DNA from: an uncultured Collinsella sp.
Lineage (GTDB): Bacteria; Actinomycetota; Coriobacteriia; Coriobacteriales; Coriobacteriaceae
DNA length: 9,923 bases
Reading direction: 5' to 3'
NCBI GenBank assembly: GCA_900548495.1
Contig: URKT01000078.1
Location: forward strand, 1-9,923
Part shown: positions 1 through 6,496 of the stretch, piece after piece
Layout: every line of letters begins with the position of its first letter
Position numbering within the stretch: position 1 is the first letter of the stretch
Translations under genes and position numbers: made by a program
The notes under the pieces: model-generated
What the model saw: only the letters and a program-made list of their open reading frames with translations
The model's database searches: none
What the model was told of the DNA's origin: nothing

Positions 1-48
1 CGAGATCTGCGCATGTCTCGTGGGCTCGGAGATGTGTATAAGAGACAG
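1..48. other. Illumina Nextera i7-side adapter (not genomic)
   Basis: Bases 15-48 are identical to the 34-base Nextera Read 2 transposase adapter; its last 19 bases (30-48, AGATGTGTATAAGAGACAG) are the Tn5 mosaic end. Bases 1-6 (CGAGAT) match the end of the P7 primer, and bases 7-14 (CTGCGCAT) sit exactly where the 8-base i7 index belongs. This is untrimmed library sequence; genomic DNA starts at 49. Open frames starting here (for example a peptide beginning MGSEMCIRDR) are artefacts. Confidence 0.98.
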
Positions 49-1864
49 GCACCAGGGCGAGCGTCACGCGGACGGCATCGCAAGCGGCCAGACGGGCACG
101 CGAAAGCTCGGGGTCGACGGGACGGCCCTCGCTCGGCAGCACCTGACAGGCAGCGTAGAAGCTGTGGAAGTCGCCGGCGAGTTCCTCAGCAAAGTGCGTC
201 AGACGGAACGGGGCGCGGTCGCGAGCGCAGCTGGCGATGAGGTCGGTGAGCTCGTTGAGCTTGCGCGAAAGGGCGAGCTCGGTCGGGTCGGTCAGCAGCG
301 AGTAATCGACGTTCTCACCGATGGCCTTAGCGGCAACGGCCTTCATGCCCATCTCGTCAGCCTGCTCGGGCGTAACGTCGGCGGCACGGCGCAGGATGGA
401 GCACACGCGGGCGTGAGCATACTGCACGTAATAGACCGGGTTGGAGTTGTCGCGCTTCTTGACGGCCTCGATATCGAAGTCGACCATCTGGTTGGAGCTC
501 TTGGAGATGAGCGTGTAGCGGGCGGCGTCGGAACCGACCTCGTCGACGAGCTCCTGCAGGGTCACCATGGTGCCCTTGCGCTTGGACATACGGACGGGCT
601 TGCCGTTGCGCAGCAGGTTGACGAGCTGGCCCAGCAGAACCTCGAACTTGCCGGGGTAACCCAAGGCGTCGCAAACGCAGCGGACGCGCTCGATGTAGCC
701 GTGGTGGTCGGCGCCCCAGATGTCGATGACGTGGTCGACGCGCTGGAACTTATCCCAGTGATAGGCAACGTCGGAGGCGAAGTAGGTGTACTCGCCGTCG
801 GACTTGATCAGGACGCGGTCCTTGTCGTCGCCCAGGTCGGTGGAGCGGAACCACAGGGCGCCGTCCTTGGTGTAGAGGTAGCCCATCTTGTCGAGCTTCT
901 CAAAAGCGCGGTCGACAGCGGAGGTGCCGGCGGTCTCGCCCTCGGTGTCCTTCACATACAGCGAGCGCTCGGAGAACCAACGATCGAAGTCGCAATTGAC
1001 GGCGTGGCAGAGGTCGCGCATGTTGTCGACCATCTTTACATAGCCGCGCTCGCGGAAGCTCTCCATGCGCTTCTGCGGATCGGCGTTGACCCACTTATCG
1101 CCGTCGGTGCGCCAGAACTCGGCGGCCTCGTCGATGATGTAGTCGCCGCCGTAGGAGTCCTTGCCCAGAGTCTCGGCAAAGTTGTCCTGATACGGATGGG
1201 TCTCGGGATGCTCGTCGTTCTCGTCGGCAACAAAGGCGTCGCGGTCGGCGATCAGCAGCTTGTGAGCCTCGTCGATATCCACGCCCTGCTTGGCGATGAT
1301 GTCGGCAAGCTGCATATAGCGCGTGCTGATGGAGTTGCCGAAGGTGTTCATCTGAGAGCCGTGGTCGTTGATGTAGAACTCACGCTGGATGTCGTAACCG
1401 GCGTGGTCCATAACGCGGCAGAGCGAGTCGCCCAGCGCGGCCCAGCGGCCGTGGCCGATGTGCATGGGGCCGACGGGGTTGGCGGAAACGAACTCGACCT
1501 GGGTCTTCAGGCCACCACCGACGTTGGACTTAGCGAAGTCCATACCCTTCTCGCGAGCCTCGCCAAAGATGGCATTCTTGACGGCAACGGAGAGGTAGAA
1601 GTTGATGAAGCCGGGGCCTGCGATCTCGACCTTCTCGATCGCGGGGTCCTCGGGCATATGGGCAACGATGGCCTCGGCGATCTTGCGCGGGGCGCAATGG
1701 GCCAGCTTGGCGGACTTCAGGGCCATGGTAGAGGTCCACTCGCCATGAGAAGTGTCAGCCGGTCGCTCGATAGCGCAATCGTCAAGTTCAAATGCGGAAA
1801 GGTCGCCGGCCTCCTGGGCCGCAGCAAGCGCAGCGCGTACCAGCTCTTCAATCTTCTCGGGCAT
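49..1864 (-). CDS. argS: Arginyl-tRNA synthetase, 3' end truncated by adapter junction
   Basis: Class I cytoplasmic synthetase that charges tRNA-Arg with arginine using ATP. About 605 codons are visible, beginning MPEKIEELVRAAL. Seen: the class I HIGH signature at residues 135-138 within NPVGPMHIGHGRW, the KMSK-type loop as RMSK at 425-428 followed by RKG, and the start of the DALR anticodon-binding domain near residue 475 (YYVQYAHARVCSILRR). The start is supported by a strong AAGGAGG ribosome binding site at 1869-1875. The reading frame is open to base 50, ending VTLALV where the adapter begins; family members usually continue about a dozen residues to a GLLGV-type C terminus, so only the very end is missing. 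It is divergent from the CarD-like gene across a 342-base gap. Truncation is technical, not biological. Confidence 0.97.
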
Positions 1865-2206
1865 AGATCCTCCTTGTGTTAAAGCCCCCGAGCTCTTGGT
1901 CACTCGTAGGGCAAAAGCCAGAGTTTGTAGCACTCTATCACAAGCGACGGGCACTGTCGCAGGGTAAAGCCAATCGATATTGCATATGCACAAAATTGAC
2001 TACAGCTTGTATGGAGTCACTCAAAGATGCCAGTCTGCCTGCAGATTATGCAGGCGTTGAAAATGCATAAAGGTGTGAATGAGCTGCGCCTGTTATCGAA
2101 TACTCTTACCTATCGGAGTTGTGTGCTTTTCCTGCATAAAGTAAGGGTTTGCGCACGTCAGCGTGTTATTCTAGACATACGTAAATTCGTATAAGTTGGA
2201 GGTAGC
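1865..2206. promoter_or_regulatory. Divergent intergenic region argS / carD-like, with palindromes
   Basis: This 342-base stretch holds no credible gene and is visibly AT-richer than its surroundings. It must carry the promoters of both flanking genes, which start outward from it. Seen: the AAGGAGG site of argS (1869-1875, minus) and GGAGG of the CarD-like gene (2198-2202, plus); a perfect 10-bp palindrome TGCATATGCA (1981-1990); a 7-5-7 inverted repeat GCCTGCA/TGCAGGC (2037-2055); and the direct repeat TGCATAAAG at 2064-2072 and 2133-2141. The only sigma70-like pair near the CarD-like gene is weak (TTGCGC at 2149-2154, TAGACA 17 bases later), so I do not call a specific promoter. No T-box-like leader is apparent upstream of argS. 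Confidence 0.5.
2037..2055. repeat. 19-bp inverted repeat, possible operator
   Basis: Perfect 7-bp arms GCCTGCA and TGCAGGC around a 5-base centre GATTA. It lies mid-way in the divergent argS/carD-like gap with no U-tract on either side, so it looks more like a dimeric-regulator site than a terminator. The regulator is unknown. Confidence 0.4.
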
Positions 2207-2692
2207 ATGTTCTCAATCGGTCAACACGTCATTCATCCGGGTCAGGGAGTCTGCACCGTCGTCGGTTTTAGGGACGACACACCGCAGCCCATGCTACTGC
2301 TCGAGACCAAGCAGGGACATGCGCAGACGATCCTCATGTACCCCGTGGCGCAGGCCGACCGTTTGCACGCCGCCATCTCGCAGCAAGATGCCGAGCACCT
2401 GCTGAGCCACTATGACGAGCTTGAGTGCGACACCTTTACCGAGCGCAACAGCTCGCTTGAGGAGACACACTTTAAGCAGCAGCTCAAGCTGGGCGCGCCC
2501 GAGACGGTCCGCGTGGCAAAAACCATGATGCACCGCATTCGCCAGGCCGAGGAAGCTGATAAAAAACCCAGCTCCTACTACATGCGCGTACTCAAGGAGG
2601 CCAAACGCCGCTCCATCGAGGAGTTCGCCGTGGCCCTTGGCGTCACCGAGGAGGCCGCCGAAGCCCGCCTAGCCCAAGCCGCCCTCAACTAA
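2207..2692 (+). CDS. CarD-family (CarD/CdnL/TRCF) transcription regulator
   Basis: A 161-residue protein of the length typical of CarD/CdnL. Residues 1-55 form the RNA-polymerase-interacting, Tudor-like domain, recognisable by MFSIGQHVIHPGQGVCTV and a following set of short beta strands (MLLLETKQGHAQTILMYPV). Residues about 80-160 are helical, as in the CarD DNA-binding domain. Known family members bind the RNA polymerase beta subunit and stabilise the open promoter complex, notably at rRNA promoters. The start is fixed by GGAGG four bases before ATG. By-eye alignment with mycobacterial CarD puts a Glu where the DNA-wedging tryptophan is expected, and the protein has no Trp at all, so it could be a divergent paralogue rather than the main CarD. 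It is monocistronic, ending 12 bases before a hairpin terminator. Confidence 0.85.
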   Translation: MFSIGQHVIHPGQGVCTVVGFRDDTPQPMLLLETKQGHAQTILMYPVAQADRLHAAISQQDAEHLLSHYDELECDTFTERNSSLEETHFKQQLKLGAPETVRVAKTMMHRIRQAEEADKKPSSYYMRVLKEAKRRSIEEFAVALGVTEEAAEARLAQAALN

Positions 2693-2704
2693 CCCAACCG
2701 CGCC

Positions 2705-2745
2705 AAAACCGCCACAAAGGAGACAGGCACCTTTGTGGTGGTTTT
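2705..2745 (+). terminator. Hairpin terminator, copy 1 of a repeated 41-bp element
   Basis: 16-bp arms (2705-2720 and 2730-2745, right arm CCTTTGTGGTGGTTTT) enclose a 9-base loop AGACAGGCA; one G-T wobble at 2711/2739 is the only imperfection. The right arm runs into TTTTCTTGTT, a usable U-rich tail, 12 bases after the CarD-like stop codon. It is nearly identical to the element at 3415-3455 (two differences in 41 bases), so it is both a terminator and a member of a repeat family. Confidence 0.8.
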
Positions 2746-2761
2746 CTTGTTCTAGTAGTAT
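2733..2761 (+). promoter_or_regulatory. Weak candidate promoter for the HD-domain gene
   Basis: TTGTGG (2733-2738) and TAGTAT (2756-2761) are separated by 17 bases, leaving a leader of about 30 bases before the ATG at 2800. The -35-like hexamer lies inside the right arm of the hairpin repeat. Matches to the consensus are 3/6 and 4/6, so this is only a suggestion; the gene may also be read through from upstream. Confidence 0.25.
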
Positions 2762-2799
2762 TCATTCTTATCGATCCCCACGAGCACAAGGAGTCTCCT

Positions 2800-3399
2800 A
2801 TGGCAGAGCCGCTTACCGCCGGAATCACCCGCGACCGCGCGTTCGAACTGCTCAACGAGCACAACAAGGACCCGTTCCACATCACCCATGGCGAGACGGT
2901 CGAGGGCACTATGCGCTACTTTGCGCGCGAGTTCGACCCCGAGAACGAGGAGTTTTGGGGCATCGTCGGTCTGCTGCACGACCTGGATTGGGAGGAGCAT
3001 GAGGACGACCCCATGAACCACACCATCTATGCTGCCGAGATTCTTGAGGGCGAAGGTGCGTCTCCCGAGCTCATTCGCGCCATCCAGACGCACACGTCCG
3101 ACTTCAACACCTCGCTGCCCAAACCCGAGCTGCAGATGGAAAAGATCCTGTTTGCCTGCGATGAGCTCACCGGCCTGATCGGCGCTGCCGTCATCATGCG
3201 CCCGAGCAAGAGCGTTATGGACTTTACGACCAAGTCGCTCAAGAAGAAGTTCAAGGACAAGCGCTTTGCCGCCGGCTGCTCGCGCGACGTGATTTCGCAG
3301 GGCGCCGAGATGTTGGGTTGGGAGCTCCCCGAGCTCTTCGACCGTACCATCGCGGCCATGCAGTCCTTCGCCCCCGACCGCGATACCTTCCAGGCTTAA
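2800..3399 (+). CDS. HD-domain (HDIG-type) hydrolase of unknown substrate
   Basis: A 199-residue soluble protein matching the general build of small stand-alone HD-superfamily phosphohydrolases. Seen: a leading histidine pair (H27/H30 in FHITHGETVEG), the HD dyad H60-D61 in GLLHDLDWE, H74 in PMNHTIYAAEIL, H98 in IQTHTSDF, and D121 in CDELTGLIGAAVIMRPSKS; together these can form the metal-binding site. The C-terminal KKKFKDKRFAAGCSR block is also characteristic of this subgroup. HD proteins cleave phosphomonoesters, nucleotides or cyclic dinucleotides; nothing here fixes the substrate. AAGGAG lies six bases before the ATG. It stands alone between two copies of the same hairpin repeat and is convergent with proA. 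Confidence 0.85.
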   Translation: MAEPLTAGITRDRAFELLNEHNKDPFHITHGETVEGTMRYFAREFDPENEEFWGIVGLLHDLDWEEHEDDPMNHTIYAAEILEGEGASPELIRAIQTHTSDFNTSLPKPELQMEKILFACDELTGLIGAAVIMRPSKSVMDFTTKSLKKKFKDKRFAAGCSRDVISQGAEMLGWELPELFDRTIAAMQSFAPDRDTFQA

Positions 3400-3414
3400 T
3401 CGCCCACGCCACCT

Positions 3415-3455
3415 AAAACCACCACAAAGGGGACAGGCACCTTTGTGGTGGTTTT
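3415..3455. terminator. Bidirectional hairpin terminator, copy 2 of the repeated 41-bp element
   Basis: Perfect 16-bp arms (AAAACCACCACAAAGG at 3415-3430, complement at 3440-3455) around the loop GGACAGGCA. It sits between the stop codons of the HD gene (3399, plus) and proA (3470, minus). Plus-strand transcripts leave the stem into TTTTTGTTT, and the minus-strand copy also ends in TTTT, so it can stop both convergent genes. It has the same orientation as the copy at 2705-2745. Confidence 0.85.
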
Positions 3456-3469
3456 TGTTTGCGCGGGCG

Positions 3470-4756
3470 CTAGGGGCGGACCTGGCCGGTGCCTCGGAGC
3501 TTGTATTTGTAAGTGGTGAGGGCCTCGGCGGCGAAGGGGCCGCGGGCGTGGAGCTTTTGGGTCGAGATGCCGATCTCGGCGCCCAGGCCAAACTCGCCGC
3601 CGTCGGTGAAGCGCGTGCTGGCGTTGGCGTACACGGCCGAGGCATCGACCGCATCCAGGAAGCGCTCGCAAGCATCCGTGTCCTCGGCAACGATGGCCTC
3701 GGAGTGCATCGTGCCGTAGCGGTTGATGTGTGCGATGGCCTCGTCCTCGCTTGCCACGACCTTCACGCTCATCTCGAGCGCCAGGTACTCGCGACCCCAG
3801 TCCTCCTCAGTCGCGGCGACGTAGTCATCACCCTCGGCAAGCCCGGCATCGGCGCATGCGGCGCAGGTTGCCTCGTCGCCGTGAATGAGCGCGCCGTGGT
3901 CATGCAGCACGGCCACGACTGCGGGCAAAAACGCATCGGCCACAGCACGGTCGACCAGCAGCGACTCGGCGGCATTGCACACGCCTACGCGCTGGGTCTT
4001 GGCATTAACGATAATGTTGAGCGCCTTATCAAAGTCGGCGGATTCATGCACGTAGATGTGGCAGTTGCCCGTGCCCGTCTCGATCACCGGCACAAGCGAC
4101 TCACGCACGCAGCGCTGGATCAGGCCTGCACCGCCGCGCGGAATAAGTACGTCGACAATACCGCGGAGCTTCATGAGCTCGCCAGTGGCCTCGCGGTCGG
4201 TGGACTCGATCATCGACACGGCCTCGCGCGGGAAGCCCTTGGCCTCGAGCGCATCGGCCAGCAGCTCGGCGATCATGGCACACGAGTGATAGGCCAGCGA
4301 GCCGCCGCGCAGAATGCAGGCGTTGCCGGTACGGATGCAGATGCCCGCGGCGTCGGCCGTCACGTTGGGGCGCGCCTCGTAGACCATAGCGACCAGGCCC
4401 AGCGGCACACTCACACGGGTCAGGTCCACGCCGCTTGCAAGCACGCGGTGGTCGAGCACGCGGCCCACGGGATCGGGCAGCTCGGCGAGCTTTTCCAGGC
4501 CGGCGGCCATGCCCTCGACGCGCTCGGGCGTCAGCAGCAGACGATCGAGCAGTCCGGCCGAGGTACCCGCATCGCGCGCGGCGGACATATCGAGCTCGTT
4601 GGCGGCGACGATGGAGTCGACACCGTTGCGCAGTGCTGCGGCCATGGCGCGCACGGCCTCCTGGCGCTGTTCATCGCTCGCCGTGGCAAGCGAGGCCGAC
4701 GCTGCCTTGGCGGCAACGGCAAGATCGTGGACATACGTGGCTATATCGACCGACAT
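3470..4756 (-). CDS. proA: Gamma-glutamyl phosphate reductase (glutamate-5-semialdehyde dehydrogenase)
   Basis: Second enzyme of proline synthesis: reduces gamma-glutamyl phosphate to glutamate-5-semialdehyde with NADPH in the cytoplasm. The 428-residue length is normal. Seen: N-terminal helical region, nucleotide-binding segment MVYEARPNVTADAAGICIRTGNA (split here as residues 124-146), GGS at 151-153, and the catalytic cysteine C260 in QRVGVCNAAES; the C terminus carries FTDGGEFGLGAEIGIST typical of ProA. A purine-rich AAAGGG six bases before ATG supports the start. Unlike the common proBA operon it is separated from proB by an oppositely directed hydrolase gene. It is divergent from that gene across 112 bases and convergent with the HD gene. 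Confidence 0.97.
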   Translation of the reverse strand: MSVDIATYVHDLAVAAKAASASLATASDEQRQEAVRAMAAALRNGVDSIVAANELDMSAARDAGTSAGLLDRLLLTPERVEGMAAGLEKLAELPDPVGRVLDHRVLASGVDLTRVSVPLGLVAMVYEARPNVTADAAGICIRTGNACILRGGSLAYHSCAMIAELLADALEAKGFPREAVSMIESTDREATGELMKLRGIVDVLIPRGGAGLIQRCVRESLVPVIETGTGNCHIYVHESADFDKALNIIVNAKTQRVGVCNAAESLLVDRAVADAFLPAVVAVLHDHGALIHGDEATCAACADAGLAEGDDYVAATEEDWGREYLALEMSVKVVASEDEAIAHINRYGTMHSEAIVAEDTDACERFLDAVDASAVYANASTRFTDGGEFGLGAEIGISTQKLHARGPFAAEALTTYKYKLRGTGQVRP

Positions 4757-4799
4757 GGGCGGCCCTTTCTCCTAGAAGTTTGCAACCATGGTAGCCGAT

Positions 4800-4830
4800 T
4801 TGCACATGGCCTCGCCCGCGGCGGTAGAAT
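4800..4830 (+). promoter_or_regulatory. Candidate sigma70 promoter of the S33 hydrolase
   Basis: TTGCAC (4800-4805) and TAGAAT (4825-4830; five of six match the -10 consensus) are separated by 19 bases, slightly long. The predicted start near 4837 gives a leader of about 32 bases to the ATG at 4869. It lies in the 112-base gap shared with the divergent proA, for which I find no comparable promoter. Confidence 0.45.
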
Positions 4831-4868
4831 TGGTCAACCCGAAACACCGCAACGAACGGAAGACTCAC

Positions 4869-6287
4869 ATGGCCCTCATCACTTCGTACCACGTCCCCGG
4901 CCTTTACGTCGAGGACCACAGCATCGACGTCCCCCTTGACTGGCGCGGCCTGGAGCCGATGCTCCTGGCCGTCGGCAGCACCATGCGCCGCGGCGCTATG
5001 CCGGCACCAATCGCCGGCGCGCCCGAGAGCATCAAGCTCTTCTACCGCGTGGTTTGCGCGCCCGACCGCATCAACGACGATCTGCCGCTGCTCCTGTTTT
5101 TGCAGGGCGGCCCCGGCGGCGAGAGCCCGCGTCCGCTGTCGCCCACAAGCGACGGCTGGATCGAGGAGGCCGTCAAGCATTTCCGCGTGGTCCTTCCCGA
5201 CCAGCGCGGCACCGGACGCAGCAGCTGCGTGGACGGACGCACGATCAAGGCACTGGGTGAGCGCGCGACGGCGGCCGGCTCCGATGCCACACGCTCGCAG
5301 GCGGATTTCCTCAAGCGCCACCTCGCCAGCTCCATCGTGCGCGATTTTGAGTACCTGCGCCTGGTGGGCTTTGGCGGCAAGCCCTGGGTCACACTCGGGC
5401 AGAGCTACGGCGGCTTTTTGACGTTGAGCTATCTGTCGCTCTTCCCCGAGGGCATAGCGGCAAGCTTTACCTGCGGCGGCATCCCCCACGTGCCGGCGAG
5501 CGCAAGCGAGGTCTACGCGCACACCTTCCCGCGCATGGCCGCCAAGACGCAGCAGTATTACGACCGCTACCCCGCTGACGTCGACCGCGTGGCAGCCCTG
5601 GCCGATGCGCTCGAGGCCCAGAAGCCCGTGCTGCCCGACGGCTCGCCGATGACGGTCGAGCGCCTACAGCTCATGGGCAGCGACTTTGGCATGAAGCCGA
5701 GCTTTGAGCGCATGCATTGGATTATCGATCACGCGTTTGTTACTGGCGACGGTACGCTTAGCTGCGGCTCCTCGGTATCCGACAGCTTTTTGATGCGCGC
5801 CTTCGAGCGCACCAACACGCGTACAAACCCGCTGTACTGGACGCTGCAGGAGTTTATCTACGCCGACGGCGACACCATGCCCATTCGCTGGGCCGCAGCA
5901 GAGGAGAAGGCCCATCGTGCCGAGTTCGACACACTCGCGCGCCCGCTCATGTTTACCGGCGAGGCCATGTTCCCGTGGATGTTTGAGCAGATGCCCGAGC
6001 TTATGCCGTTTAAGCCCGCCATGGACCTGCTGATGGAAGACACCAGCTGGGACAAGATCTACGACCCGCAGCGCCTAGCCTGCAACGAGGTGCCACTCCA
6101 GGCCGCGGTGTATTTCGACGATATGTACGTCGATTCGGGCATGCAGCTCGATACGCTCAGCCGCGTGGGCAACTCGCATGCCTGGGTGACCAACGAGTTC
6201 GAGCACGACGGCCTGCACGGCAGCGTGGTGTTCAAGCACCTCTTCGACGAAGCGCTCAACCGCGGAGACCTGCGCCGGATCTTCTAG
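4869..6287 (+). CDS. Alpha/beta hydrolase, peptidase family S33 (proline iminopeptidase-like)
   Basis: A 472-residue alpha/beta-fold hydrolase. Seen: oxyanion-type motif QGGPGG (79-84), DQRGTGRS (111-118), the nucleophile elbow GQSYGG with S179, and near the C terminus an acidic cluster YFDDMYVD (residues 415-422) and EHDGLHG with the probable catalytic H446. This arrangement is that of large actinobacterial/xanthomonad proline iminopeptidases, which remove N-terminal proline from peptides. No signal peptide or membrane segment, so probably cytoplasmic. The start at MALITSYHVPG is preferred (GGAAG six bases upstream, and the candidate promoter would lie inside the reading frame if an earlier ATG at 4788 were used). 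Its position between proA and proB supports a role in proline supply, but a broader aminopeptidase or esterase activity cannot be excluded. Confidence 0.88.
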   Translation: MALITSYHVPGLYVEDHSIDVPLDWRGLEPMLLAVGSTMRRGAMPAPIAGAPESIKLFYRVVCAPDRINDDLPLLLFLQGGPGGESPRPLSPTSDGWIEEAVKHFRVVLPDQRGTGRSSCVDGRTIKALGERATAAGSDATRSQADFLKRHLASSIVRDFEYLRLVGFGGKPWVTLGQSYGGFLTLSYLSLFPEGIAASFTCGGIPHVPASASEVYAHTFPRMAAKTQQYYDRYPADVDRVAALADALEAQKPVLPDGSPMTVERLQLMGSDFGMKPSFERMHWIIDHAFVTGDGTLSCGSSVSDSFLMRAFERTNTRTNPLYWTLQEFIYADGDTMPIRWAAAEEKAHRAEFDTLARPLMFTGEAMFPWMFEQMPELMPFKPAMDLLMEDTSWDKIYDPQRLACNEVPLQAAVYFDDMYVDSGMQLDTLSRVGNSHAWVTNEFEHDGLHGSVVFKHLFDEALNRGDLRRIF

Positions 6288-6351
6288 CAAAGGAGTGTCC
6301 CCGCCTGCCGGCACAAAAGGAACGTCCCCAAGTGCCGAACAAGTGCCGGCA
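6288..6351. repeat. Cluster of short repeats after the hydrolase gene
   Basis: Directly after the hydrolase stop codon come two related motifs, CAAAGGAGTGTCCCC (6288-6302) and CAAAAGGAACGTCCCC (6314-6329). Read on the minus strand they have the form GGGGAC-n-CCTTTtG, the same core as the hairpin repeats at 2705 and 3415. They are interleaved with the palindrome TGCCGGCA (6306-6313 and 6344-6351) and the direct repeat AAGTGCCG (6330-6337, 6341-6348). It probably belongs to a dispersed intergenic repeat family; no coding potential is seen. Confidence 0.55.
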
Positions 6352-6384
6352 ACGACAATGCCGCAGGTAGAGGACGGAAAGCGA

Positions 6385-6482
6385 AAACGCCCCTAAGCGA
6401 GCAAGGTGACGTGAAAGAGGAGGGCATTGACCTTTTGGTCATGCCCGACGATTGAACGTCAGATTGCCGCTTAGGGGCGTTT
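6385..6482 (-). terminator. Large imperfect hairpin 3' of proB, terminator-like or structured RNA
   Basis: Perfect 15-bp outer arms (AAACGCCCCTAAGCG at 6385-6399, complement at 6468-6482) continue inward after a single bulge into GCAA/TTGC, a 2x2 mismatch and TGACGT/ACGTCA (6407-6412 with 6456-6461); after a 9x9 internal loop an apical hairpin follows (GGGCATTGACC, loop TTTT, GGTCATGCCC; 6422-6446, one bulged T). On the minus strand the element begins 14 bases after the proB stop and ends in GTTTTCGCTTT, so termination of proB is the simplest role; on the plus strand the tail is poor in T. The size, near 98 bases, is unusual for a plain terminator. Confidence 0.6.
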
Positions 6483-6496
6483 GCAGCGTCAATTGG

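Noticed and set aside
20..1882. 620-codon open frame on the plus strand
   Set aside because: It starts in adapter and lies fully antisense to argS, whose HIGH and KMSK motifs and ribosome binding site are clear; long antisense frames are expected in GC-rich codon usage.
1865..2206. T-box or other amino-acid riboswitch upstream of argS
   Set aside because: No T-box consensus, specifier stem or terminator/antiterminator pair is visible on the minus strand before the argS start.
4788..4868. 27-residue N-terminal extension of the S33 hydrolase
   Set aside because: It would cover the candidate promoter, has no ribosome binding site, and the family-like sequence begins at the ATG at 4869.
3443..4939. 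498-codon plus-strand open frame
   Set aside because: Antisense shadow of proA with no recognisable domain; it also starts in the hairpin repeat.
6288..6482. CRISPR-like repeats in the hydrolase/proB gap
   Set aside because: Only two imperfect short copies with irregular spacing and no cas genes; they fit a dispersed intergenic repeat family better.
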